Positions 1-7,895 of a DNA stretch of 64,000 nucleotides are shown here, one piece after another; the first letter of the stretch is position 1, and every line of letters starts with the position of its first letter. The notes under the pieces are model-generated. The model searched no databases. It was not told the origin of the DNA and saw only the letters and a program-made list of their open reading frames with translations. Origin of the DNA: Paenibacillus sp. S150 (GTDB lineage: Bacteria; Bacillota; Bacilli; Paenibacillales; Paenibacillaceae); contig NZ_JACBYI010000024.1 of the NCBI RefSeq assembly GCF_019352175.1, positions 34,431 through 98,430 on the forward strand, given 5' to 3'. A program made the position numbers and the translations under genes.

Positions 1-828
1 TGCTACCCATTCCGGATCGATCAAGCCTTCGGCATAGAGTGTTTTGTACCACTCCACCATTTTCTTGTATCCGTCGGAATACAGGTCAGTGCCTGTTTTG
101 CCGTTGCCATAAATACCTTTGGATACGCCGTCATCGTAGTTCGCGGCTGCATTGAATGCGCTCTGGAAGCGGATATAGCCTTCACGGCCGACCATCGGAT
201 AGTAGTTCTTATCATCCTTGCCGTAATACGCTTTCAATTTGCGCATAGCATCGGTCAGCTCGTCAATCGTCTGCGGCGCCTTGGTAATGCCGGCCTTCTC
301 AAAATGATCGGCGCGATAGAAGATGAAGTCTGCAAAAAGCGGAGCCTCGGCAACCAGTCCAAAAATCTGTCCGTCTTTATTGCTAATCAGCGTTTTATAA
401 TTAGGGTTCTTCTCGATATAACTCTTGATATTGGGTCCGAACTCATCAATGTAGGGAGCCAGATCGACAAACGCGCCTTGGGCGCCGTATACGGTAGCCT
501 GCGAAACGGACACGATGCCTGAATCAGGGAAGGTGCGGCTAATAATTTTCTGGTCAACGGAAGCGTAGTACTCATCGTCGTTGGATCCGCCGGGAACAAA
601 TTCGACTGTCGTGCCGGTGGCCTCTTCCACGTACGGATACCACTTGTCCTCCTGCAGCCAGTTAATAAATTTATCATGCATCAAATAAGAAAAGCTGCTG
701 CTTCCTTCCGCATTCCCGTTTCCGCTGTTAACAGTGTTCGTTTTGGCATTTTGTGAGCAGCCGGACAGTACGGACCCAGCTGTCAGCAGAGCGGCGAAGA
801 CCAGATAAAACGCTTTCTTTTTTCTCAT
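1..828 (-). CDS. ABC transporter substrate-binding lipoprotein (C-terminus beyond window)
   Basis: The 276 codons present begin at an ATG preceded by AGGGGG. The N-terminus is a lipoprotein signal with lipobox LSGC (Cys24), followed by a Ser/Asn/Gly-rich linker and a fold typical of extracellular family 1 sugar-binding proteins. The frame stays open to the window edge, so the gene is partial only because of the cut. It is the last visible gene of a minus-strand acid-sugar cluster, 185 bp after the DapA-like gene. I infer that it captures the cluster's substrate outside the membrane; permease genes would be expected beyond position 1. Ligand identity cannot be read from sequence. Confidence 0.85.
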   Translation of the reverse strand, partial: MRKKKAFYLVFAALLTAGSVLSGCSQNAKTNTVNSGNGNAEGSSSFSYLMHDKFINWLQEDKWYPYVEEATGTTVEFVPGGSNDDEYYASVDQKIISRTFPDSGIVSVSQATVYGAQGAFVDLAPYIDEFGPNIKSYIEKNPNYKTLISNKDGQIFGLVAEAPLFADFIFYRADHFEKAGITKAPQTIDELTDAMRKLKAYYGKDDKNYYPMVGREGYIRFQSAFNAAANYDDGVSKGIYGNGKTGTDLYSDGYKKMVEWYKTLYAEGLIDPEWVA

Positions 829-942
829 TATTTATTCCCCCTCATAGCTTAATTTGAAATACTAGGAGTGTCTTTATGATTAGTATCTCACGATCCAAGA
901 ATAATATTAATGCAAAATTAACTATAACTCATGGAAAATTGC

Positions 943-962
943 GCACAAAATCTTTTTTGTGC
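943..962. promoter_or_regulatory. Inverted repeat upstream of solute-binding gene
   Basis: GCACAAAA and TTTTGTGC are perfect 8-bp arms around a TCTT loop, in the 185-bp gap between the DapA-like gene and the solute-binding gene. It could be an operator or an intercistronic hairpin. There is no convincing terminator T-tract on the minus strand. Confidence 0.35.
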
Positions 963-980
963 TACTCATTTTAAAAATAA

Positions 981-995
981 GTTGCAATTTGCAAT
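981..995. promoter_or_regulatory. GTTGC-N5-GCAAT operator-like palindrome
   Basis: The site reads GTTGC AATTT GCAAT. It has the same half-sites and 5-bp spacer as the perfect GTTGC-TTTAT-GCAAC site at 7507-7521 upstream of the alcohol dehydrogenase gene of the same cluster. A shared regulator, perhaps the PrpR_N-type protein encoded between them, is an inference. Confidence 0.4.
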
Positions 996-1013
996 AGAAT
1001 GGGCAAAATTTTT

Positions 1014-1904
1014 TTACAGCAAGCCTCTCTCCGTGTAATTGGCCACCATACGGCGCACTTCCTCCAGTGCCTGAGGTGTCAACGGAGCCACAGGCCGCCG
1101 GGCCGGACCTGCCGGCAAGCCGATTTCGTTCAGCACAGCTTTCAGCACGGAAGGCAGGGTGCCAAGCGCGAAGGCTGTCCGCAAATCACGGAGGACGCGT
1201 TGTGCCTGCTCTGCCTGCTCAAATTCACCGCAGCGCCAATGCTCATAAATCGCCACCACTGTGGACGGAAAAATATTGGCCGTTGCTGCAATGGCCCCCG
1301 TGCCTCCAGCCATGAGCGTGGACAAGATGAGCGAATCCGTTCCGGCAAGCACGGAGAAGGATTCCGGTGTGCGGTCGATCAGTTGCAAAATGTTATCGAA
1401 GCTGCCGCTGCTGTCCTTGATGCCAACCACATTCGGCAATTCCGCCAGCTTGGCCACTGTCTGCACGCTTAGCGTGTTGCCTGTACGGACCGGAATCGTG
1501 TACAGCACAATGGGCAGCGATGTATCTCCCGCTACGGCTTCAAAGTGGTATTGCAGCTCCGGCTGCGTATAGGTCAGAAAATAGGGCGTAATCACGGAAA
1601 GTGCATCCGCTCCAGCCTGCTCCAGTCTTTGCGCAAGGCGGCGGGTCTCGCCCGTTCCCGGACAGCCTGCCCCGGCATACACGGGCACGCGGCCGCTCGC
1701 CTCATCGATGACGATCTGCGCTACTGCCAGCTTTTCTTCAAAAGAAAGATTAAAGAATTCGCCGTTGGTTCCCAGGCAAAAAAGTCCGTGCACTCCGGCG
1801 TCTATATAACGGTTGACCATCTCCCGCAGCGCCTTCTCGTCGATTTCCTCCCGCTGATCCAGCGGAGTGACCATCGCAGGTATAATTCCCTTCACTTCCA
1901 GCAT
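1014..1904 (-). CDS. DapA-like aldolase (DHDPS/NAL family)
   Basis: The 296-residue protein has the usual length of the dihydrodipicolinate synthase / N-acetylneuraminate lyase family, class I aldolases with a TIM barrel. The Schiff-base lysine is visible as Lys163 in GIKDSSG and the catalytic tyrosine as Tyr135 in YTIP; the N-terminal GTNGE motif is also present. True DapA normally sits with lysine biosynthesis genes. Here the gene follows PdxA-like and DUF1537 kinase genes by 67 bp on the same strand, so a 2-keto-3-deoxy acid or related aldol substrate is more likely. The exact substrate is not determined. Confidence 0.85.
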   Translation of the reverse strand: MLEVKGIIPAMVTPLDQREEIDEKALREMVNRYIDAGVHGLFCLGTNGEFFNLSFEEKLAVAQIVIDEASGRVPVYAGAGCPGTGETRRLAQRLEQAGADALSVITPYFLTYTQPELQYHFEAVAGDTSLPIVLYTIPVRTGNTLSVQTVAKLAELPNVVGIKDSSGSFDNILQLIDRTPESFSVLAGTDSLILSTLMAGGTGAIAATANIFPSTVVAIYEHWRCGEFEQAEQAQRVLRDLRTAFALGTLPSVLKAVLNEIGLPAGPARRPVAPLTPQALEEVRRMVANYTERGLL

Positions 1905-1971
1905 TGTCCCCAGCCCTTTCCTGTTATTTCATGTATCGCGAACTCCAGGAGCAATCAGCCCCGCGGTACGC

Positions 1972-2979
1972 TTAAACTGCCTGCTGCGGGGCCAGCTCTA
2001 CAGCGGAGCGGATCGCCTCCAGCATGCTTCTTTCATCCGCAATGCCCTTTCCGGCAATATCAAAAGCCGTCCCGTGATCAACGGAGGTACGGATGATGCC
2101 GCCCTTCAGGCCAACGGTAATATTGACGCCGTCCTCAATGCCCAGCACCTTGATCGGCGTATGCCCCTGGTCGTGGTAGCAGGCGACGACGATATCAAAG
2201 TCTCCCCGCATGGCCCTGTAAAAAAGGGTGTCCGCCGGAGCCGGACCATATACATCCATCCCTTCCGCCCGCGCTTTCTCTACGGCCGGAAGCAGCTTCT
2301 CTTCTTCCTCTCCGTTTCCGAACAAGCCGTTCTCCCCGGCATGGGGATTGATGCCGCACAGGGCGATGCGCGGATTCTCATTTCCCGCTGCCCGCAGCAC
2401 CTGATCCGCGAGCTTCAGCACCTTGTACGTCCGCTCCGGCGTAATCATCTCCACTGCCTTGATTAGCCCGACATGGGTTGTCAGGTGAATAACCTTGAGG
2501 CGGCCGGTGGACAGCATCATCGAGAAATCTTCCGTTTCCGTCAGCTTGGCCAAAATTTCGGTATGTCCGGGATAGAGATGACCTCCCTTGTGCAGCGCTT
2601 CCTTATTCAGCGGCGCGGTACAGATTGCCTGGACTTCACCGGCCTTAGCCAGCTCAACGGCCTTGGCAATATAATGGAACGCCGCATTTCCCGCCGCGGC
2701 GGACAATTGCCCGAAAGGCACAGCGTCCGGCAGAAGATCCAGGTTAATGCAATCAATGGTGCCTTGCCGGAAAAGCGCCTCCGCAACTCCCGATACCGGG
2801 TGGATTTCCGTTTCATCCCGGCCGGAGACGGCGGCGGCCCGCTTCAGTATTCCGGCATCACCGATGACAACCGGCCGGCACACCTCGTAAACATCAGGGT
2901 GCGATAACGCCTTCACAATAACCTCAGGCCCGATACCGGCCGCGTCCCCCATAGTAATGGCAATAATTGGTTTCATCAT
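1972..2979 (-). CDS. PdxA-like 4-phospho-acid dehydrogenase
   Basis: The 335-residue protein belongs to the 4-hydroxythreonine-4-phosphate dehydrogenase family. The three metal-binding histidines are visible at about His169 (TTHVG), His213 (NPHAGENG) and His269 (YHDQGH), and the N-terminal GDAAGIGPE motif is intact. Its ATG overlaps the stop of the DUF1537 kinase gene by 4 bp, so the two are translationally coupled. In the published DUF1537 pathways a PdxA2-type enzyme oxidises and decarboxylates D-threonate- or erythronate-4-phosphate to dihydroxyacetone phosphate. That role is favoured here over vitamin B6 synthesis by context alone. Confidence 0.88.
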   Translation of the reverse strand: MMKPIIAITMGDAAGIGPEVIVKALSHPDVYEVCRPVVIGDAGILKRAAAVSGRDETEIHPVSGVAEALFRQGTIDCINLDLLPDAVPFGQLSAAAGNAAFHYIAKAVELAKAGEVQAICTAPLNKEALHKGGHLYPGHTEILAKLTETEDFSMMLSTGRLKVIHLTTHVGLIKAVEMITPERTYKVLKLADQVLRAAGNENPRIALCGINPHAGENGLFGNGEEEEKLLPAVEKARAEGMDVYGPAPADTLFYRAMRGDFDIVVACYHDQGHTPIKVLGIEDGVNITVGLKGGIIRTSVDHGTAFDIAGKGIADERSMLEAIRSAVELAPQQAV

Positions 2980-4334
2980 ATCACACCTTTCTGCAGAGCC
3001 TTCACGGAGCGGACCAGTACCTGATCGCTGCCGAAAGCCCCCGCTTTCGTAATAATATATCTGCCGGATTCGCCCGGCGTCCGCCCGAGCGGGACTCCAT
3101 TCTCCACCTCATCTATGAGCATGATCTCCACATCGCTTAAATGGCGGCAGACCTGCTTCGCGGTATCGCCTCCGGTCAGCACCATATGGCGGATTCCGCA
3201 TTCGGCGATAATATCAGCAGCCACCCGGCCAAGCGCCGCGCTTATGCGCTCGCCCACTTCCGTAGCACTCAGGCCGCCGGCGCGCCCAAGCTCGCGGGCC
3301 TGTTCGACCTCATCCGGATTGCCGGACGTATAGAGCGCCACATGCTTCCCCTCCCGGGAGATGATGCCGATTGCAAGCTCACGGACCCGGTTCAATTCCA
3401 TACCGCATGAGCTTGGGAAGAGAAGCTTATCCGATTCAACGGCGATAGCAGAGACACTGTCCTCTTTCACCAGTTCGGTTAGCTGGCGGCGCGACCACGG
3501 GTTGACGCTGCCGACGACAATAAGTACGGAATTCGGATCGCAATACGCGACATTTTTGCAGGATGCCTGTTTCTCGCCTGACTTATTCAGTTCAACACCC
3601 TCTTGCTTCGAGGCTTCTCTGAGGCTGCGGAGAATTTGCGCCGTCAGGGCGCCAGCCAAGCCCGCTGACCCGGCCCATACAACTTTCGGACGCCCCGGTC
3701 CTCCGGGAAATAAAGAAGCGATCAAGTCCAGATCCTCTTCCCGTTCCGCGTCGAATACAAGATAGGGAATGCCTGCCTGACGGTACCCGGCAATCAGTTC
3801 ATCAAGCGCAGCCCGCTCTCCTCTCAGCCGTTCGAGCGAAATAAGGGCTGCAGGATAACGGCTTTGCCGCTCAAGAATGGCAGAGAAGGCCGACTCCGTT
3901 GCCGGATGCTTGGGATCACAGGCCATCTCCGTCTCGTGCAGCGGCATCCCGTTCACATACACAATTCCGTCCGTCAGCGTGCGCCCGACCCTTGGAAAAG
4001 AAGGGGCGATGACGATAAAATCAGGCTGCAGCGTCTCATAGACGGCGTCCAGCTCACTGCCGATATTTCCGCGCAGCGTGGAATCAAATTTTTTGTAGAT
4101 GACAGGAGAGGAAGCTTCTCCGCCGCGCCCCAGAAACAGACATACATCCCTGACTTTCTGATAAGCCTCCAGGGGAGGAAGAGAGCGGCTGTCGGTATCA
4201 AACACAACGGCCTCCTGTTTTCCGCCGCCCGTCTTCAGCTCAAGCAGTACAGAAGTGGCCAAGCCCTGACGGGCCATTTGCACCCCCGTATCGTTCGCTC
4301 CGGTCAAGTCATCCGCGATGACGGCGATGTTCAT
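2976..4334 (-). CDS. DUF1537 four-carbon acid sugar kinase
   Basis: The 452-residue protein has the family's N-terminal ADDLTGANDTG substrate motif (residues about 6-16) and the C-terminal nucleotide-site motif GGDTA (about 388-392). Family members phosphorylate D-threonate, D- or L-erythronate or related acids. I chose the ATG at 4334 because GGAGGGGG lies about seven bases upstream; an in-frame start seven codons earlier has no such site. The stop overlaps the PdxA-like start by four bases, so kinase and dehydrogenase act in sequence. Which stereoisomer is used cannot be told. Confidence 0.88.
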   Translation of the reverse strand: MNIAVIADDLTGANDTGVQMARQGLATSVLLELKTGGGKQEAVVFDTDSRSLPPLEAYQKVRDVCLFLGRGGEASSPVIYKKFDSTLRGNIGSELDAVYETLQPDFIVIAPSFPRVGRTLTDGIVYVNGMPLHETEMACDPKHPATESAFSAILERQSRYPAALISLERLRGERAALDELIAGYRQAGIPYLVFDAEREEDLDLIASLFPGGPGRPKVVWAGSAGLAGALTAQILRSLREASKQEGVELNKSGEKQASCKNVAYCDPNSVLIVVGSVNPWSRRQLTELVKEDSVSAIAVESDKLLFPSSCGMELNRVRELAIGIISREGKHVALYTSGNPDEVEQARELGRAGGLSATEVGERISAALGRVAADIIAECGIRHMVLTGGDTAKQVCRHLSDVEIMLIDEVENGVPLGRTPGESGRYIITKAGAFGSDQVLVRSVKALQKGVI

Positions 4335-4382
4335 TTCTAAACCCCCTCCATACAAACAGCAATCACATCAATACGGCAGAAC

Positions 4383-4399
4383 GCTGCTCCAGAAGCAGC
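4383..4399. repeat. Intercistronic hairpin GCTGCT-CCAGA-AGCAGC
   Basis: A perfect 6-bp stem with a 5-base loop lies just after the regulator stop codon and before the kinase gene. It lacks a clear T-tract, so it may be an RNA-processing or weak attenuation element rather than a terminator. Confidence 0.35.
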
Positions 4400-4406
4400 C
4401 GCCATG

Positions 4407-6158
4407 TCAGTCTTCTTTTAATTTGCGCCACAGAGTCGTGCGGTTGATGCCAAGCCGCTTGGCGGCCAGCGACTGGTTCATATCCTCCTGCTCCAGCACG
4501 GTCCGGATGATATCCCGCTCAATGTCCTCCAGCGGCTGACGCAGGTTCAGTCCTTCCCTGCCGGACACCGGGGCTAATCCGCTGCGGGCTTTCCGGCTTC
4601 CTTCCTCCAGCATCGCCAGCGCTTCCCGTTCAATGAACGGCCCCGCGGCCGCCGATACAAAGAGCTCCATTACCGTGCGCAGTTCGGTAAAATTACCTTG
4701 CCACGGATGCGCGAGCAGTGTCTCCATCACTTCCCCCCGGATACCGGCAATCTGCTTGCCCAGCCGTTCGTTCGTCCAGATCAGGCAGGCGCGGATGCTG
4801 CGCTCCAGCCATGGCGTATCCCGCAGGGCCGGAAGCGAGGTTCTCCGGTTCTGAAAGCTGCGCAGCAGCTTTCCGGCCAGCCGTTCCTCTACAGCGAGCA
4901 CCTCCGGGTCCCTGTCAAACAGGAACACCGTCTTCATCTTGCGCTTGATAATGAATTCAGCCAGCTCTCTCTGTTGCTTGGCAGACAGCATTTCCGCCCC
5001 TTCTATGGCGGTGACGCGCCCGCCGCCGTACAGCATCAGCTCCATCATGGCCTTCAGCACCTCTTCCGGCGATCTGCGGATATTGAGGTACAGGATGCCG
5101 TCCCTTGATTCGGAGAGGGCGGCGTTGATGACGTAACGCTTGCGCCCGCTGCCTTTTTCGCCGTATACGGCTGCGGGATAAACCTGAAATTCCGTCTCCA
5201 GCCCGCCTTCTTCCTGATAGGAGAAAAAAGGGGCATCCGCCAGAAGGTAGCTGGCCGCAAGACCGCTGTGCTCCGGCTCTTCCTCCGATGCGAGCAGCAT
5301 ATACAGCCGGCGTTCATCCGCGGCAGGCAGCAATTGCGCCCGCAGGTACAAACCCTGCTCAGGCTCATAAACGGCTGTCGCGCGGTCAAAATCTGCCCCC
5401 CGGCTGACATCCCTGAGCATTTCGCGCAGACCGGGGTACATGGTATACAGCGTATCTGCCGTTTCAGGAAGCCTCAGCAGATGCTTGAACGAGGGGTTGG
5501 CGAACTCCAGCTTGCCGCCTTGGTCCGCTGCCGCATATCCACCCTGCAGCTTGCCCAGCATCGCCTCGTACATTTCATTTTTTATCTTCAGCTTCTCGGC
5601 CGATTTATAGAGCTGCCCGGCCCGCGAGAACGCTTCCATTAAAGATTCTTTGCCAGAGGTGATTAACACGCCCTGCAGACCGCTCTCTGCCGCCATTTTG
5701 ACCGTGATGCTGTCGCCAATGACAACCTGGATGCCTCTCGCCTTGGCGTTTGCAAGGGCAGCCCCGACTTCCTGCTCCTGATGGATAACCGTGTATGAAA
5801 TATCGACCTCCATCAAGCTGGACACGGACATAAAGCCTTCGATGATATTGGGAAATCCGATCATTTCACATTTGGCGTTGTATCCTTTTACCAGTGTCAG
5901 GATCCGCAATATGTCGAATCCGGAAACGGGAATTTCTACAACCGGCAGGTAGGAATGCTTTTGCAGCAGCTTTGCCGTCCCGCCTCTGCTGATAATGACA
6001 TCGTAGCCTTCCGTGTGAATGCGGCCGATCAGCGGCAGCACCCTCGACAGATCTCCGTGCTCCACTACAATTTCAAACTCCTGCAGCTCATTTTGCAAGC
6101 TTAGCGTTAATTCGGATAACCCCGGGTAAGGAGCAATGACGATTGTTTTAATTTTCAT
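4407..6158 (-). CDS. PrpR_N-domain regulator with degenerate AAA+ domain
   Basis: The 583-residue protein has a PrpR-type N-terminal ligand-sensing domain (about 1-175), a PAS-like region (about 190-295), an AAA+-like region (about 305-480) and a Fis-type HTH at the C-terminus (about 545-583). Sigma-54 activators need a Walker A, Walker B and GAFTGA loop. Here the Walker A position reads GEKGSGRKR, the Walker B region is not recognisable and no GAFTGA is present, so sigma-54 remodelling is unlikely. The ATG at 6158 has AAGGA eleven bases upstream and is preferred to the one four codons earlier. It probably controls the surrounding acid-sugar genes. Confidence 0.8.
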   Translation of the reverse strand: MKIKTIVIAPYPGLSELTLSLQNELQEFEIVVEHGDLSRVLPLIGRIHTEGYDVIISRGGTAKLLQKHSYLPVVEIPVSGFDILRILTLVKGYNAKCEMIGFPNIIEGFMSVSSLMEVDISYTVIHQEQEVGAALANAKARGIQVVIGDSITVKMAAESGLQGVLITSGKESLMEAFSRAGQLYKSAEKLKIKNEMYEAMLGKLQGGYAAADQGGKLEFANPSFKHLLRLPETADTLYTMYPGLREMLRDVSRGADFDRATAVYEPEQGLYLRAQLLPAADERRLYMLLASEEEPEHSGLAASYLLADAPFFSYQEEGGLETEFQVYPAAVYGEKGSGRKRYVINAALSESRDGILYLNIRRSPEEVLKAMMELMLYGGGRVTAIEGAEMLSAKQQRELAEFIIKRKMKTVFLFDRDPEVLAVEERLAGKLLRSFQNRRTSLPALRDTPWLERSIRACLIWTNERLGKQIAGIRGEVMETLLAHPWQGNFTELRTVMELFVSAAAGPFIEREALAMLEEGSRKARSGLAPVSGREGLNLRQPLEDIERDIIRTVLEQEDMNQSLAAKRLGINRTTLWRKLKED

Positions 6159-6238
6159 GCAACTATTCATCCTTGTTTTTTAATGCCATTATAACCCGGC
6201 CGTTGCCCTTTAGGCAGTATTAAACAGTTCCCCGGTCC

Positions 6239-7396
6239 TTAGTGAAACAGCTTGCCGTATACCGCCCCGATATCCTCCAGCGTCATTGCCTTCGGATTGT
6301 TGCCCATCAGCCGGGTAACCTGCGAAGCCGCAAGCGAAAGCTCGGGAATATCCTCGCGCGCAGCTCCGAAGAGCGCCAAATCCTGCGGAATGCCCATCTC
6401 CTGCGTCCACAGCCGGATCTGCTCAATCACCTGTTCTGCATCGCGCTGTTTTCCCGCTCCCGTCTGAAGTCCCATCGCTCCGGCAACGAGGGCCAGCCGT
6501 TCCACAATAGCATCAAAATTAAACTCCATCACATGCGGCAAAAGCATGGAGTTGGCAACTCCGTGCGGTACATGAAATTTCCCGCCGATCGGATAAGCCA
6601 AAGCATGCACAGCCGCCGTTCCGGCGCAGGTAAGTGCCATTCCGCCGTACATGGAACCGATCAGCATATCCTCCCGCGCTTTTCTGTCGTCTCCGTGGTG
6701 ATAGGCCTGCAGTATGCTTGCAGAAATGTTGCGGATGGATTCAAGCGCGAACATGTCGCTGAACCGGTTAGCCTTATTGGAAATAAACGATTCCAGCGAG
6801 TGGGTATAGGCATCCATTCCCGTCGAGGCTGTAATATCACGAGGCAAACCAAGCGTCAGCAACGGGTCCAAAATGACAAGCGCGGGCAGCAGGTAGCGGC
6901 TGACAACGCCGATCTTCAGCTCTTCCTCCGGCAAAGTCACAATGGCGTTCGGCGTCACTTCCGAGCCTGTGCCCGAGGTGGTGGGGATCAGAACCGTCGG
7001 AATGCCCGGATTCGGAATCAGATCAGTCCCAAGCATTTCCCGGACAGAGAGGCTGTTGGTTTTCATGACAGACAGCAGCTTTACAACATCCAGCACACTG
7101 CCTCCGCCGATACCGATAATCGCATCGCAAGGAATTTCGGCTATTGCGCTATAGAGCTCTTCCAATTGGGCGATGGTCGGTTCAGGCTGAACATCGGTAT
7201 TCCAGTGCACGGCGATACCGCCGCTCTTCAAGAGATTTGTAACTTTGTCCAGCGTGCCGCTGCTTTGAAGAAAGGGCTGGGATACAAGCAGCACCGATTC
7301 TAAAGACCCGAGCCTTTGCAGATGCTCCACAATCCGCTCTAAAGAGCCGCAGCCCGCGATAATGCTGCGAGCCGTTTGAAAGAAATACTGTTCCAT
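6239..7396 (-). CDS. Iron-containing alcohol dehydrogenase
   Basis: The 385 residues match the group III Fe-dependent alcohol dehydrogenase family. GGGS (97-100) lies in the NAD(P)-binding domain, and the metal ligands can be assigned to Asp195, His199, His264 and His278, as in FucO-type enzymes. The start has GAGGGG upstream. It is the first gene of the minus-strand acid-sugar cluster and has its own promoter with two operator-like palindromes (7442-7521). It likely interconverts an alcohol and aldehyde or keto group of the pathway; the substrate is not inferable. Confidence 0.88.
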   Translation of the reverse strand: MEQYFFQTARSIIAGCGSLERIVEHLQRLGSLESVLLVSQPFLQSSGTLDKVTNLLKSGGIAVHWNTDVQPEPTIAQLEELYSAIAEIPCDAIIGIGGGSVLDVVKLLSVMKTNSLSVREMLGTDLIPNPGIPTVLIPTTSGTGSEVTPNAIVTLPEEELKIGVVSRYLLPALVILDPLLTLGLPRDITASTGMDAYTHSLESFISNKANRFSDMFALESIRNISASILQAYHHGDDRKAREDMLIGSMYGGMALTCAGTAAVHALAYPIGGKFHVPHGVANSMLLPHVMEFNFDAIVERLALVAGAMGLQTGAGKQRDAEQVIEQIRLWTQEMGIPQDLALFGAAREDIPELSLAASQVTRLMGNNPKAMTLEDIGAVYGKLFH

Positions 7397-7441
7397 CTTA
7401 TCTTCCCCTCTGGACGTCTTGATACATCAATTATCGCATTA

Positions 7442-7521
7442 AGTATAGCATAGTGTTGCTATATTACAACGTTTAATTAGGTTTTGTTGAGGATAAACAT
7501 GATAATGTTGCTTTATGCAAC
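7442..7521 (-). promoter_or_regulatory. Promoter with paired palindromic operators
   Basis: On the minus strand, TTGTAA (complement of 7464-7469) and TATACT (complement of 7442-7447) are separated by 16 bp and lie upstream of the alcohol dehydrogenase. One palindrome (GTTGC-N6-ACAAC, 7455-7470) overlaps the -35 and spacer. A second (GTTGC-TTTAT-GCAAC, 7507-7521) has its centre about 52 bp further upstream, close to five helical turns. Both are flanked by CAACGTTTA, so each looks like a copy of one binding site. Confidence 0.6.
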
Positions 7522-7722
7522 GTTTATTATATAGAAACCGGACTGCCAAGGGCAATTGCAGGCCGGCTTCATGAGGACTGCATTCTCTTGACGAGGCATC
7601 CAGGCCAAGGCGGAATGGTGCTTGCCGGGGGCTCTCTTGGCGATAGAGGATAAACTTCGTAATGAGGTGTTGAAACATACCGCACAGATAACGTACCCTC
7701 AAAAAATAAAAAATATTCTTAT
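7522..7722. other. Gene-free part of the divergent region
   Basis: Together with its flanks this is a gap of about 500 bp between the alcohol dehydrogenase and the DUF3494 gene. The operators, a hairpin and a promoter are listed separately. In the remainder I see no coding region with a ribosome binding site and no recognised riboswitch. Confidence 0.5.
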
Positions 7723-7757
7723 AGCCTGGACACCTTCGGGTGTGTGAAGGCTTTTTT
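7723..7757 (+). terminator. Hairpin with T-tract, no gene upstream on this strand
   Basis: The inner stem ACACC-TTCG-GGTGT sits inside an outer AGCCT/AGGCT pairing and is followed by six Ts. No plus-strand gene precedes it in the window, so it may end an unannotated small RNA or act as an attenuator or read-through barrier before the 7822 promoter. Confidence 0.5.
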
Positions 7758-7821
7758 GCAGTAAATGAGAGGTGCAGCAGGGAGTGATATACCGTATGTG
7801 TGATGAGAATAAAGATTTGCT

Positions 7822-7850
7822 TTGCTTATTCAACCTGAGTACTGTAGAAT
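7822..7850 (+). promoter_or_regulatory. Sigma-A-type promoter of the DUF3494/sortase operon
   Basis: TTGCTT (7822-7827) and TAGAAT (7845-7850) are separated by 17 bp, about 45 bases before the coding start at 7896. Confidence 0.55.
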
Positions 7851-7895
7851 TAATAAGTGTAGACTGGAAAAAAATGGTAAGATGGGGGTGTGCGT

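Noticed and set aside
7681..7757. CGCACAG followed by a hairpin, suggesting a cyclic-di-GMP riboswitch
   Set aside because: The conserved GGGCAAACC core, GAAA tetraloop and receptor are absent; only a short coincidence remains.
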